The notes: a model not told the origin generated them from the letters alone. Shown: positions 1-8,132, numbered from the stretch's first letter. The stretch: 23,893 nt of DNA from an uncultured Campylobacter sp. (GCA_900539255.1 UQBJ01000030.1:1-23893), one strand, 5' to 3'. Numbers and translations are program-made.

Positions 1-117
1 CACTTGCAAAAGCAAATTTGCATTTTTTATCACCTCATCTTTGTGCGCCATTAAGCCCAAAAGCCTTTCTTGTATATCTATACAAACAAAAAGCGTGTTT
101 TTGGTATCTAGCAGCAT
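1..117 (-). CDS. Isochorismatase-family cysteine hydrolase, N-terminal part only
   Basis: Thirty-nine codons from an ATG at 117 run off the left edge of the window. The start of the protein (MLLDTKNTLFVCIDIQERLL) has the hydrophobic strand ending in an Asp followed by xQ that begins isochorismatase-like hydrolases, where this Asp belongs to the Asp-Lys-Cys catalytic triad. The Lys and Cys lie outside the window. An AAAGGAC ribosome-binding site sits about 7 bases before the ATG and a TATAAT box lies further upstream. Members of this family hydrolyse varied amides or vinyl ethers, so the substrate cannot be named. The gene diverges from the foldase gene. Confidence 0.7.
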   Translation of the reverse strand, partial: MLLDTKNTLFVCIDIQERLLGLMAHKDEVIKNANLLLQV

Positions 118-146
118 TGCGTGTCCTTTTTGTGAATTTATCCGTC

Positions 147-152
147 ATTATA
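147..152 (-). promoter_or_regulatory. -10 box (TATAAT) of the isochorismatase-like gene
   Basis: On the minus strand the sequence reads GTTATAATGACGG. A perfect TATAAT lies 30 bases before the ATG at 117, with AT-rich DNA upstream. This fits the epsilonproteobacterial vegetative promoter, which depends mainly on the -10 box. No clear -35 box is seen. Confidence 0.55.
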
Positions 153-251
153 ACAAATTTCACTCAAATTTGATAAATTTTTCGTGCATTAACACAAGAT
201 AAACAAATTTTTGGCAAAATTGCAAGCAAATTTACTCTAAAAGGATAAAAG

Positions 252-1055
252 ATGAAAAAAATTTCATTTGTCTTGGCTGCGCTTTTGACAAGCGTGAGCC
301 TAAACGCTGCTGTGGTGGCAACTGTCGATGGTAAAAATATCACCGACACCGAAATCAACGAGCTTTTGCAAGGGCAAAATATCAACAACCTGCCCGCTCA
401 GCAAAAGCAAGCCATCATTCGTCAATACATAGCCGACAGGCTGCTTTTAGCCGAAGCGAAAAAGCAAAACTTCGAAAAAAGCAACGATTACAACAAGGCT
501 TTGGCTTTGGCAAAAGACCAAATCATCGTTACGCTTTATCAAAAGAAGCTTTTTGATGCCGCAAAAGTCGATAACAAGGCGATTAAAGACTATTACGACA
601 AAAACAAGGCTCAGTTCGTGCGCCCTGCGGCTGTCAAGGCTAAGCACATACTTGTGTCAAACGAAAGCGATGCTAAAAGTATCATCAACGAGCTAAAAGC
701 CCTAAAAGGCGATGCTTTAAGCAAAAAATTCAGCGAAATCGCTAGTGAGAAGTCTATCGACACAAACACAGCACGAAATGGCGGGGATTTGCCGTGGTTT
801 GGCGAGGGCGATATGGTAAAGCCATTTTCTGACACTGCCTTTTCACTCAAAAAGGGCGAGATAAGCAAAACGCCCGTAAAAACGCAGTTTGGCTACCATA
901 TCATCTACAAGCAAGACGCCCAAGCTAAGCAGCAGCTGAGCTTTGAGCAAGTAAAAGGCGAGCTAGAAAACGCTTACAAAGTCGAAGAAATGCGAAAACT
1001 GCTCGTGCAAAAGCAACAAGAACTTTACGAAAAAGCCAAAGTAGAGATGAAATAA
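252..1055 (+). CDS. peb4: PEB4/Cbf2-type periplasmic SurA-like peptidyl-prolyl isomerase
   Basis: This 267-residue protein begins with a Sec signal peptide (about residues 1-20, ending SLNAA). A SurA-like helical chaperone region runs to about residue 125. A parvulin (PpiC) domain follows at about 130-225, recognisable by KAKHILV, the GGDLPWFGEGDMV segment and FGYHIIYKQD. The C-terminal helix is charged. In Campylobacter, PEB4 helps fold outer-membrane proteins in the periplasm. The ribosome-binding site AAAGGATAAAAG directly precedes the ATG. The stop overlaps the next ATG by one base (TAATG), so the aldolase is probably translationally coupled. The pairing peb4-fba matches C. jejuni as I remember it. 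Length and domain order are normal. Confidence 0.93.
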   Translation: MKKISFVLAALLTSVSLNAAVVATVDGKNITDTEINELLQGQNINNLPAQQKQAIIRQYIADRLLLAEAKKQNFEKSNDYNKALALAKDQIIVTLYQKKLFDAAKVDNKAIKDYYDKNKAQFVRPAAVKAKHILVSNESDAKSIINELKALKGDALSKKFSEIASEKSIDTNTARNGGDLPWFGEGDMVKPFSDTAFSLKKGEISKTPVKTQFGYHIIYKQDAQAKQQLSFEQVKGELENAYKVEEMRKLLVQKQQELYEKAKVEMK

Positions 1056-2119
1056 TGGGCGTTTTGGACATAGTTAAGGCTGGTGTTGTAAGCGGCGATG
1101 AGCTAAACAAGGTTTATGATTATGCCAAAGCGCAAGGCTTTGCGATACCAGCGGTAAATGTAGTCGGCTCAAACTCCATAAATGCGGTTTTAGAGTGTGC
1201 TAAAAAGGTAAATTCGCCCGTCATCATTCAGTTTTCAAACGGCGGGGCGAAATTTATGGCGGGCAAAAACTGCGAAGGTGGCGATGTGCTGGGCGCGATA
1301 AGTGGCGCAAGACACATTCATTTGCTCGCTCAAAGCTATGGTGTGCCTGTGATAATCCATACCGACCACGCCGCAAGAAAGCTTTTGCCATGGATTGATG
1401 GGCTTATAAACGCTAGTATAGAGCATAAAAAGGCATTTGGCGTGGCTTTGTTTAGCTCGCATATGCTGGATTTGAGCGAAGAAAGCCTTGAAAGCAATTT
1501 AAGCACCTGCGAGAGCTATCTTAAAAAGCTCAGCGAGCTTGGAATTTGCCTTGAAATCGAGCTTGGCTGCACGGGCGGCGAAGAGGACGGCGTGGATAAT
1601 ACGGGCATTGATAACGCTAAACTTTACACGCAGCCCGCTGATGTCGCACTTGCCTTTGAAAGACTTGGCAAAATCAGCGATAAATTCAGCATCGCCGCTA
1701 GCTTTGGCAATGTGCACGGCGTTTATAAGCCCGGCAATGTGAGCTTGCAACCGAGCATTTTAAAGAATTCACAAGCCTTTGTCAAGGAAAAATTTGCCTT
1801 GCAAAGCGATAAGCCTGTGAATTTCGTCTTTCACGGCGGAAGTGGCAGCGAGCTAAAAGACATAAAAGATGCCGTAAGCTACGGCGTGATAAAGATGAAT
1901 ATCGACACAGACACGCAATGGGCGTTTTGGGATGGGGTGCGAAACTACGAAAGCACGAACAGAGCATATTTACAAGGGCAAATCGGCAACCCAGAGGGCG
2001 ATGATAAGCCAAACAAGAAGTATTACGACCCGCGCGTGTGGCTAAGGGCTGGCGAGGAAAGTATGATAAAGCGACTTGAAGTGGCTTTTGAGGATTTAAA
2101 CTGCATAAATAGAAACTGA
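1055..2119 (+). CDS. fba: Class II fructose-1,6-bisphosphate aldolase
   Basis: This 354-residue cytosolic zinc enzyme interconverts fructose-1,6-bisphosphate with dihydroxyacetone phosphate and glyceraldehyde-3-phosphate. In Campylobacter it works mainly in gluconeogenesis, because phosphofructokinase is usually missing. Class II hallmarks are visible: VIIHTDHA, with the catalytic Asp and a zinc-binding His at 104-105; the acidic ELGCTGGEEDG segment; GNVHGVYKPG; and FHGGSGS, which supplies further zinc and phosphate ligands. Length is that of the long (E. coli FbaA-like) class IIA type. The start overlaps the foldase stop and has no strong ribosome-binding site of its own, which suggests coupling. 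The stop codon lies in the stem of a downstream hairpin. Confidence 0.96.
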   Translation: MGVLDIVKAGVVSGDELNKVYDYAKAQGFAIPAVNVVGSNSINAVLECAKKVNSPVIIQFSNGGAKFMAGKNCEGGDVLGAISGARHIHLLAQSYGVPVIIHTDHAARKLLPWIDGLINASIEHKKAFGVALFSSHMLDLSEESLESNLSTCESYLKKLSELGICLEIELGCTGGEEDGVDNTGIDNAKLYTQPADVALAFERLGKISDKFSIAASFGNVHGVYKPGNVSLQPSILKNSQAFVKEKFALQSDKPVNFVFHGGSGSELKDIKDAVSYGVIKMNIDTDTQWAFWDGVRNYESTNRAYLQGQIGNPEGDDKPNKKYYDPRVWLRAGEESMIKRLEVAFEDLNCINRN

Positions 2120-2142
2120 ATTTGCTAAATTTGCAAATTCAG
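2116..2142 (+). terminator. Hairpin at the end of fba, possible terminator
   Basis: A perfect 10-bp inverted repeat, CTGAATTTGC / GCAAATTCAG, with a 7-base loop covers the TGA stop and the bases after it. Only a weak T-run (TTTA) follows, so termination efficiency is uncertain. The structure is clear and its position fits the end of the peb4-fba transcript. Confidence 0.5.
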
Positions 2143-2166
2143 TTTATCGCAAAAAAGCTGAAATAA

Positions 2167-2539
2167 AACAAAGACCCATTTGTATGAGCTTGTGGCTCGT
2201 TGTTTGAGTCGTATTTAAATGGCGACAATGAATTATTTGATATAAAAGCTGATGAGAAAAAGGCTCAAAAATATGCGGATAAGGTTTGTTCTATGGACGC
2301 GCTTTTTTGTGCGAGTATGGTCGGGGCTTTTTATGTATAAGGACAGAAAACTAGCCCTAAAATACGCTGAAAAAGCGTGCGAAATGGGTGAAATTTGCGA
2401 TTGTGTAGTAGCAGCCGAGCTTTGTGCAGTGGGCTTTGGCGGTGTGGGTAACAATCCCCAAAAAGTCAAATACTACACCGACAAACTTTGCAAAGGCGGA
2501 GTGAGCGAGGCTTGTAGCTTGCTTTTGCAAGGCGCGTGA
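2167..2539 (+). pseudogene. Sel1-repeat (Hcp-like) protein remnant, frameshifted
   Basis: Two reading frames together spell Sel1-type repeats. The first frame (to a stop at about 2340) reads CGSLFESYLNG ... KADEKKAQKYADKVCSM ... CASMVGAFY. The next frame continues with KDRKLALKYAEKACEMG and then a further partial repeat with NPQKVKYYTDKLCKGG, VSEACSLLLQG and a TGA at 2537-2539. The spaced Cys, Gly and KA..YY.KAC pattern is that of secreted Helicobacter cysteine-rich proteins and Campylobacter relatives. An in-frame TGA at 2185 and a frame change near 2335 break the gene, and no signal peptide or start remains. A 95-residue open frame from 2252 exists but its N-terminus is out of frame with the repeats, so I call this a decayed gene rather than a short intact one. 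Confidence 0.6.
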
Positions 2540-2541
2540 TG

Positions 2542-2640
2542 ATGAGAAAATGCGCTTTGTCTTTTTTATGACGATGAGTAAAATGTGCTTTATCCTTGTT
2601 TGTGGTAATGAGTAAAATGTGCTTTGCTTTTTTTGCAATG
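2542..2640 (+). repeat. Degenerate tandem repeat, three units of 32-34 bp
   Basis: Units begin at 2542, 2574 and 2608, each starting ATGAG(T)AAAATG followed by (C/T)GCTTT and a T-rich tail. A partial fourth unit (ATGAAAAATT) starts at 2641. The array starts five bases after the stop of the Sel1 remnant. I see no convincing protein in it. Confidence 0.65.
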
Positions 2641-2810
2641 ATGAAAAATTCCGCCCAAAATTTGCACTTTTCGCAAATTTACATTTTCTATAAATTCACA
2701 TTTTTTTAGAAAAAGCCTTTTGAATTCGACTTAATTTTTGCTAAAACTCGCCTTTTGAATTTTTTGCAGATTTTGCGTGCTGCAAATTCCAAATTTCCCC
2801 TAAATTTGTG
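2641..2810. other. AT-rich non-coding stretch before corA
   Basis: No gene is seen here. The only structure is a 12-bp direct repeat, GCCTTTTGAATT, at 2715-2726 and 2750-2761 (period 35), and scattered AAATTTGC words. It ends in the corA promoter. Confidence 0.5.
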
Positions 2811-2816
2811 TATAAT
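2811..2816 (+). promoter_or_regulatory. -10 box (TATAAT) of corA
   Basis: TTTGTGTATAATAAC gives a perfect TATAAT with a TG two bases upstream (extended -10). Transcription would begin near 2823. The ribosome-binding site AAAGGGGGCGAAG precedes the corA ATG at 2843, so the leader is about 20 bases. Confidence 0.65.
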
Positions 2817-2842
2817 AACAAATCATAACAAAGGGGGCGAAG

Positions 2843-3811
2843 ATGATAACGATTTACAAAAAAGCGCACAACAGCTTGGTGCAGCGCATTTTCTTTGACA
2901 TACAAGGCGACACCTTGCCCGAAAAAATCCTTTGGTTTGACTTGCTGAATCCTACTTTGAGCGAGATAAGCTATATCTCAAAGCACTATGATTTGGACAT
3001 TCCCGACAAAGAAGAGCGCGAAGAAATCGAACACAGCTCGCGTTACTGGGAGGACAGCACCACAGTTACCATAAACACGCACTTTCTCGTGCGCGATGTG
3101 CGTGATGGCGTGTTTGAACTTACCAACGAAACCGTTACTTTTATCGCTTACAAGCACATTTTATTTACTATTCGTTATAATGAATTTTACGCTTTTGAGG
3201 AAATTCAAGCGCGCGTTTTGGCAAGCCCCAAAAATTTCGAGGACGGCTTTGACATTATCGACAAAATCTTTGAAGTGCGCGTGGAAAAGGACGCTGACAT
3301 TTTGGAGGGCATAGACAAAGAGGCGCGAAGGCTGCGTGTGTCGGTGCTTGAAAAGCAGAGTGAATTTATTTATGACAAAATGCTGCGTTCTATTTCTGAG
3401 CTGCAAGAGCTAAATATGCGCGTGAGAGATTCCCTTTTTGACAAGCGCCGAGCGATGACTTCGCTTTTAAAGAGCGATAAAATCGACAAATACACCAAGC
3501 AAAACCTTACCATAGTCCTAAAAGACTTAAATTCGCTCGTGGAATTTGGCGTTTCGCAGCTCAATGTGCTGGACAATATACAAACTATTTTGGCAAGCCA
3601 AATCAATATCGAGCAAAACAAAACGATAAAGCTTTTCACTGTGGCGACTGTGGCGATGATGCCTCCAACGCTCATCGGCACGATATATGGAATGAATTTT
3701 GACGCTATGCCTGAGCTGCGCTGGGAGTATAGCTACCCGATAGTGCTTATCGTTATGGTAGTGTCTATCATCTTGCCCGTGCTGTTTTTTAAGAAAAAGG
3801 GTTGGTTGTAA
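2843..3811 (+). CDS. corA: CorA magnesium/cobalt channel
   Basis: This 322-residue inner-membrane protein has a long cytoplasmic N-terminal alpha/beta and coiled-coil region (residues 1 to about 260). Two C-terminal membrane helices follow, separated by the signature YGMNF; the Gly-Met-Asn filter is at 283-285. The end KKKGWL is the usual positively charged tail. CorA forms a pentameric Mg2+ channel gated by cytoplasmic Mg2+. The stretch KLFTVATVAMMPPTLIGTIY is a typical pore helix. The gene stands alone with its own promoter and a strong ribosome-binding site. Length is typical. Confidence 0.95.
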   Translation: MITIYKKAHNSLVQRIFFDIQGDTLPEKILWFDLLNPTLSEISYISKHYDLDIPDKEEREEIEHSSRYWEDSTTVTINTHFLVRDVRDGVFELTNETVTFIAYKHILFTIRYNEFYAFEEIQARVLASPKNFEDGFDIIDKIFEVRVEKDADILEGIDKEARRLRVSVLEKQSEFIYDKMLRSISELQELNMRVRDSLFDKRRAMTSLLKSDKIDKYTKQNLTIVLKDLNSLVEFGVSQLNVLDNIQTILASQINIEQNKTIKLFTVATVAMMPPTLIGTIYGMNFDAMPELRWEYSYPIVLIVMVVSIILPVLFFKKKGWL

Positions 3812-3993
3812 AAACATTTAATTTATGTTTAAATTTAGGGCGCATTTTAAGGACAAGCGATAAAAAGCAAATTTTAAGCTGAATTTAAAGCTAAAAGCCA
3901 TTTGCAAATTTAATGCTTGCCTTAAATTCTCAAATTCTGTGTGAAGCTTTTGGAAAAATGCGCTAGTGTTGTTGAATTTTAGCTTTATTTAGC

Positions 3994-3999
3994 TATAAT
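3994..3999 (+). promoter_or_regulatory. -10 box (TATAAT) overlapping the apparent ftsK start
   Basis: TTTATTTAGCTATAATGG contains a perfect TATAAT whose last two bases are the first two of the ATG at 3998. A transcript from this box would begin around 4006, downstream of that ATG, so this promoter and this start cannot serve the same message. Confidence 0.5.
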
Positions 4000-6745
4000 G
4001 GCTTTTTTAAAAAACGAAAAAGGACTGCTCATCAAAAAAGAATTCATCTTTATCGGCTCGACTTTTGTGCTTTTTTATCTGTGTTTTGTGTCATTTATGC
4101 CCGAGATTTTGGGCGTTTGGGGCGGTTTGGGTTGGCTTAATCGCTTTTTGTTTGGCGAATTTGGGCTTTTTTATCCCTTTGCCTTGCTGCCCTTGAATTT
4201 CATCTTTTACAAAAGGGCTTACAAGCTTGATAATATCAAAAAGAGCGAGTTCATAGGGCTTTGCATAGCCTTTGTGGCGGCTATGCTGCTTTTTGCACTC
4301 TTTGCAAAGGACGCTAACAAGGACGCTGGCTACATACCCGAAGTGTTTTACACCATAGTGGGCTTTGTTTTGGGGCGACTTGGCACGGGCTTTTTGAGCA
4401 TAGCCTTGCTTTTGTGCGCTTTGGTGCTTGTTTTTCCGCGCTTTGTCGAGCTTGTCTTTGGCGTAAAGGTTGATTTAAGCGTGTTTGCAAGGCTTGATGA
4501 AAGGATAAGAACCGCTATAAGTGAGTTTTTCGGGGGCAAAGAAACGAGCGATGAGCCTAAAATCAAGCAAGAAATCGACAAGCAAGATGAAGCCATTTTG
4601 CAAGATGAGCCTTTAAGCGATGAAAATGCCGAGTTTGAAAGCGAAGTTGAGCGCAAAATAACGCCCCAAAAGCCCGCACAAGCTGAATTTCCTAGCGATG
4701 AAAGCGAAGTTGAGCTGAATTTAAGCCAGACAAATGAAATCAACGAGCGTGAAATTCCTTTCATCGAGCCTGTGAAACGCACGCAAAACGAGCCTGCGAA
4801 AGAAGATGAGTTTGCGAAAAAATACAAGCCCGAGCCAAGACGCACGCCAGATGAGATAGCTGAGGAGTTGCGCAAGCAGTTTGAGAGTGAATTTAGCCAA
4901 AGTGAGCCGAATTTCGACACGCCAAAAAGCAAGAATTTGCAAAAATTTATGAGTAAGGCTGAATTTGAAAGCGATGAGAGCATTTCATCGCCCCAAAAGC
5001 CCGCAAAGCCCTATGTGCCAGAGAAATTTTTAAAGCCAAAGGCAAGCCAAAGCGAGCCAAATTTCGACACGCCAAGCTTTGAGCGCAACCAAGTGCTAAT
5101 AAGCAAAGCCCCAAAAGACGAAAGCAAGCCCTTTGAAGTCATCGAAAAAGAGCCACCGCAAAAGCCAGCTTATAGCGATGAGAGCGATGAATTCGTGCCT
5201 GTGGTGAAAGAAGTGGGCGAATTTGACGAGCCGAGCTTTCGGGGTAATTTTTCAAGCAAGGCTGCCATAAAAACGGAGATTGAGGACAACACAGCCCTTT
5301 TAAACAGCCTAGAAAAAGGCAAGATAGAGCCACCAAAGGATTTCAAACTCCCGCCACTTGACTTTTTGGTGCGCCCAAGTAATAATCATTTAGAGATAAA
5401 CGAGCAAGAAATTGATAAAAAAATTTATGATTTGCTTGAAAAATTGCGCCGTTTTAAAATCGGTGGCGATGTCATCAGCACCTACACAGGTCCTGTGGTA
5501 ACGACTTTTGAGTTTCGCCCGAGTGCTGATGTCAAGGTTAGCCGTATTTTAAGTTTGCAAGATGACTTAGCTATGGCACTTCGCGCCACTTCCATACGCA
5601 TACAAGCACCTGTTCCTGGTAAAGATGTCGTGGGCATTGAAGTGCCAAATGAGCAAATTCAAACGATTTATCTGCGTGAAATTTTAGAAAGCGAAGTGTT
5701 TAAAACCGCAAAAAGCCCTTTAACCATAGCTTTGGGCAAGGACATAGTCGGCAACGCCTTTATAACCGACTTAAAAAAGCTACCGCACCTTTTAATCGCT
5801 GGCACAACAGGCTCTGGCAAGAGCGTGGGGATAAACGCTATGCTTTTAAGCCTGCTTTATCGCAACAGCCCGCAAAATCTGCGTTTGATGATGATAGACC
5901 CCAAAATGCTTGAATTTAGCATTTATAATGACATTCCGCACCTTTTAACGCCTGTTATCACAGACCCCAAAAAGGCTATCGTTGCGCTTTCTAATATGGT
6001 TGCCGAAATGGAACGCCGCTACAAGCTGATGGCAGAAGCGCGCACCAAAAATATAGAGAATTTCAACGACAAATGCGCCGAACTTGGCTTGTCGCCGCTG
6101 CCTTTCATAGTCGTCATCATCGATGAGCTGGCGGATTTGATGATGACGGCGGGCAAAGATGTTGAATTTTACATAGGGCGGCTTGCTCAAATGGCAAGGG
6201 CGAGCGGAATTCACTTAATCGTAGCCACGCAACGCCCAAGCGTTGATGTCGTAACGGGGCTGATAAAGGCGAATTTACCAAGCCGCCTTGCGTATAAAGT
6301 GGGGCAAAGAGTGGATAGCAAGGTGATTTTGGACGCACAAGGTGCTGAAAGTTTGCTAGGACGGGGCGATAGTCTTTTTACTCCACCAGGCACAAGCAAT
6401 CTAGTGCGTTTGCACGCGCCTTTTGCGAGTGAAATGGAGATTGATAAAATCGTAGAATTTTTAAAGGCGCAACAAGCTGTGGAGTATGATGAAAATTTCT
6501 TAAAAGATAGCTCAAATGCTAGCAACGCTGGCAACTTTGGGGGCGAGAATTTAGACGGCGAGGGTTTAGATGAGCTTATCGAGCAGGCAAAGGCTGTGAT
6601 TTTAGAGGATAAAAAAACCAGCATTTCTTACTTGCAACGGCGGCTTAAAATAGGCTACAACCGCGCGGCAAATATCATCGAGCAGCTTGCGCAAATGGGC
6701 GTTTTGAGCGAGCCTGATGCCAAAGGACAAAGGGAGATTTTGTGA
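3998..6745 (+). CDS. ftsK: FtsK/SpoIIIE-type DNA translocase
   Basis: A 915-residue septal DNA pump that clears and aligns chromosomes at division. About residues 10-150 hold four hydrophobic membrane segments. Residues about 175-440 are an acidic, Lys/Pro-rich linker in which SQSEPNFDTP occurs twice, exactly 50 residues apart (300 and 350). The motor follows, with Walker A GTTGSGKS at 602-609 and Walker B VIIDELAD near 705-712. The C-terminal winged-helix gamma domain, which reads polar DNA signals, covers about 850-915 (ISYLQRRLKIGYNRAANIIE). The ATG at 3998 overlaps a TATAAT box. A better-placed ribosome-binding site (AAAAAGGA, 4017-4024) precedes an in-frame ATC at 4031, giving IKKEFIFIGSTF, so the true start may be that rare codon. 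Confidence 0.95.
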   Translation: MAFLKNEKGLLIKKEFIFIGSTFVLFYLCFVSFMPEILGVWGGLGWLNRFLFGEFGLFYPFALLPLNFIFYKRAYKLDNIKKSEFIGLCIAFVAAMLLFALFAKDANKDAGYIPEVFYTIVGFVLGRLGTGFLSIALLLCALVLVFPRFVELVFGVKVDLSVFARLDERIRTAISEFFGGKETSDEPKIKQEIDKQDEAILQDEPLSDENAEFESEVERKITPQKPAQAEFPSDESEVELNLSQTNEINEREIPFIEPVKRTQNEPAKEDEFAKKYKPEPRRTPDEIAEELRKQFESEFSQSEPNFDTPKSKNLQKFMSKAEFESDESISSPQKPAKPYVPEKFLKPKASQSEPNFDTPSFERNQVLISKAPKDESKPFEVIEKEPPQKPAYSDESDEFVPVVKEVGEFDEPSFRGNFSSKAAIKTEIEDNTALLNSLEKGKIEPPKDFKLPPLDFLVRPSNNHLEINEQEIDKKIYDLLEKLRRFKIGGDVISTYTGPVVTTFEFRPSADVKVSRILSLQDDLAMALRATSIRIQAPVPGKDVVGIEVPNEQIQTIYLREILESEVFKTAKSPLTIALGKDIVGNAFITDLKKLPHLLIAGTTGSGKSVGINAMLLSLLYRNSPQNLRLMMIDPKMLEFSIYNDIPHLLTPVITDPKKAIVALSNMVAEMERRYKLMAEARTKNIENFNDKCAELGLSPLPFIVVIIDELADLMMTAGKDVEFYIGRLAQMARASGIHLIVATQRPSVDVVTGLIKANLPSRLAYKVGQRVDSKVILDAQGAESLLGRGDSLFTPPGTSNLVRLHAPFASEMEIDKIVEFLKAQQAVEYDENFLKDSSNASNAGNFGGENLDGEGLDELIEQAKAVILEDKKTSISYLQRRLKIGYNRAANIIEQLAQMGVLSEPDAKGQREIL

Positions 6746-6797
6746 GTGTTTTGAGTAAAGTCAAGGCTAAATAAGGCATTTTAGACAAAGAAAAGCG

Positions 6798-8132
6798 ATG
6801 AAAAATGATAAAAACACTCAAAATTTAAAGCACAAAGCAAGGCAAAATTCAGCTCAAAAGGCTATGAAAAATTCAGCTCAGCTCAGCTCAGCTAAAAATT
6901 TAAGCGACAAACAAAGCACAACCCATAAAAAGGCAAATTCAAACGCCTCTCAAAGCAAAAATTTAAACCCAAACGACAAGCAAAATCTTTTGCCCTTTGG
7001 CAAGCCTTTTGAGCTGAAACGCCCTTTTATCAAAAGTGTGCGCGATTATCTTCCCGTAAATGAAAGCGTGGAGCAGAGTTTTCAAGCACAAAGCGTTAAA
7101 GAACAACGCGTGCTTAAAGTTTCTATGTTGAGCGCGCTTGTTTTGGCGGTTTTTGGCGTGGGCTTTGGCGTGTGGGCGAAATCGCTGGCTGTGGTGTTTG
7201 ACGGCTTTGTCTGCCTTGTGAGCGTGGGGCTTGGGGCTTTGAGCGTGGTTACTTCGCGCTACATTTACAAGGACGATGATGAGATTTTTCAGTTTGGTTA
7301 TGTGCGTTTTGAGCCTATGGTAAATCTTTTCAAATCCCTTGTTCTCGTGCTTGTGTGCGTTTATGCCTTTATCAATGCCGTTTCTAGCTTGTTTAGTGGC
7401 GGATATGAGGTAGAATTTGGCGGCGTGGCGGTGTATAGCGGCTTTGCGCTGGTGTTTTGCTTTGTGCTTTTTATCTACACAAGGCAGGCGTGCAGGGCTT
7501 TGGAGTCTGATTTAATACGCGTTGATAACACCGAGTGGAAAATCGACTGCGCCCTTTATGCTGGGGCGATTGCGGCGTTTGGCTTGGTGTATTTAAGCGT
7601 GTCGCAAATTTCAGCTTTGGCGGGCGAAAATTTAGCAAATTTAAAAGCCTTAAACGCCACGACAAACGCCCTAAATTTGAGCGAAAATTTGACAAATTTA
7701 AGCACCCTTTCAAATTTATCTTTTATCCACGAATTTTGGCTTGATTTTGTGTTTTTTATTGATAAATTTTCTCATTATATCGACCCGTTTTTGCTGGCTG
7801 TGCTTTCGCTTGCCCTTTGCGTAAGCCCGCTTAAAATCGCTGTGGCGAATTTCAAGGATTTAGTGATGCTCGCCCCGCCCGCACTTGATGAGCATATCAC
7901 ACAACTTATGCAAGAAGTGAGCGCAAAGCACGGCTTTAAGGACTATGACACGCACACGGCAAAATCGGGGCGTTTTTTTATGGTAGAGATAAACATACTT
8001 GTGGATAGGGACTTTGCAGGCTCTGTGGCAAGCCTAGATACGATAAGAGAGGAGATAGAACAGGCTTTGGCTATACCAAGCTACAAAATTTGGCTCTCCA
8101 TAAGTTTTACCACTAAGGCAAAATGGCTGTGA
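6798..8132 (+). CDS. Cation diffusion facilitator (CDF) family metal transporter, atypical metal site
   Basis: A 444-residue membrane protein. The first ~75 residues are a Lys/Asn/Gln/Ser-rich disordered tail. Residues about 105-350 hold CDF-like membrane helices, and about 355-444 form the cytoplasmic ferredoxin-like domain (HGFKDYDTHTAKSGRFFMVE). CDF proteins export Zn, Fe, Mn, Co or Ni in exchange for protons. By eye alignment to E. coli YiiP, the DxxxD of helix 2 is here D135-x3-C139, and the HxxxD of helix 5 is E246-x3-D250. The site would be Asp-Cys-Glu-Asp, so the metal is uncertain. A Leu/Asn-rich insert (about 274-308) lies between helices 5 and 6. A 5-bp repeat (AGCTC) lies in the tail. 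The ribosome-binding site is weak (AAAGAAAAGCG). Confidence 0.85.
   Translation: MKNDKNTQNLKHKARQNSAQKAMKNSAQLSSAKNLSDKQSTTHKKANSNASQSKNLNPNDKQNLLPFGKPFELKRPFIKSVRDYLPVNESVEQSFQAQSVKEQRVLKVSMLSALVLAVFGVGFGVWAKSLAVVFDGFVCLVSVGLGALSVVTSRYIYKDDDEIFQFGYVRFEPMVNLFKSLVLVLVCVYAFINAVSSLFSGGYEVEFGGVAVYSGFALVFCFVLFIYTRQACRALESDLIRVDNTEWKIDCALYAGAIAAFGLVYLSVSQISALAGENLANLKALNATTNALNLSENLTNLSTLSNLSFIHEFWLDFVFFIDKFSHYIDPFLLAVLSLALCVSPLKIAVANFKDLVMLAPPALDEHITQLMQEVSAKHGFKDYDTHTAKSGRFFMVEINILVDRDFAGSVASLDTIREEIEQALAIPSYKIWLSISFTTKAKWL
6875..6893 (+). repeat. Pentanucleotide repeat AGCTC, 3.8 copies
   Basis: AGCTC runs from 6875 to 6893 inside the 5' end of the CDF gene (codons 26-32). Because five is not a multiple of three, gain or loss of one unit would shift the frame of the transporter. 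Confidence 0.8.

Noticed and set aside
4348..4983. Long open frame of 211 codons on the minus strand
   Set aside because: It lies antisense to ftsK, is Ser/Leu-rich as expected from the complement of Asp/Glu/Lys codons, and has no ribosome-binding site or recognisable domain.
6211..6624. Open frame of 137 codons on the minus strand
   Set aside because: Antisense to the conserved ftsK motor domain; composition is that of a shadow frame.
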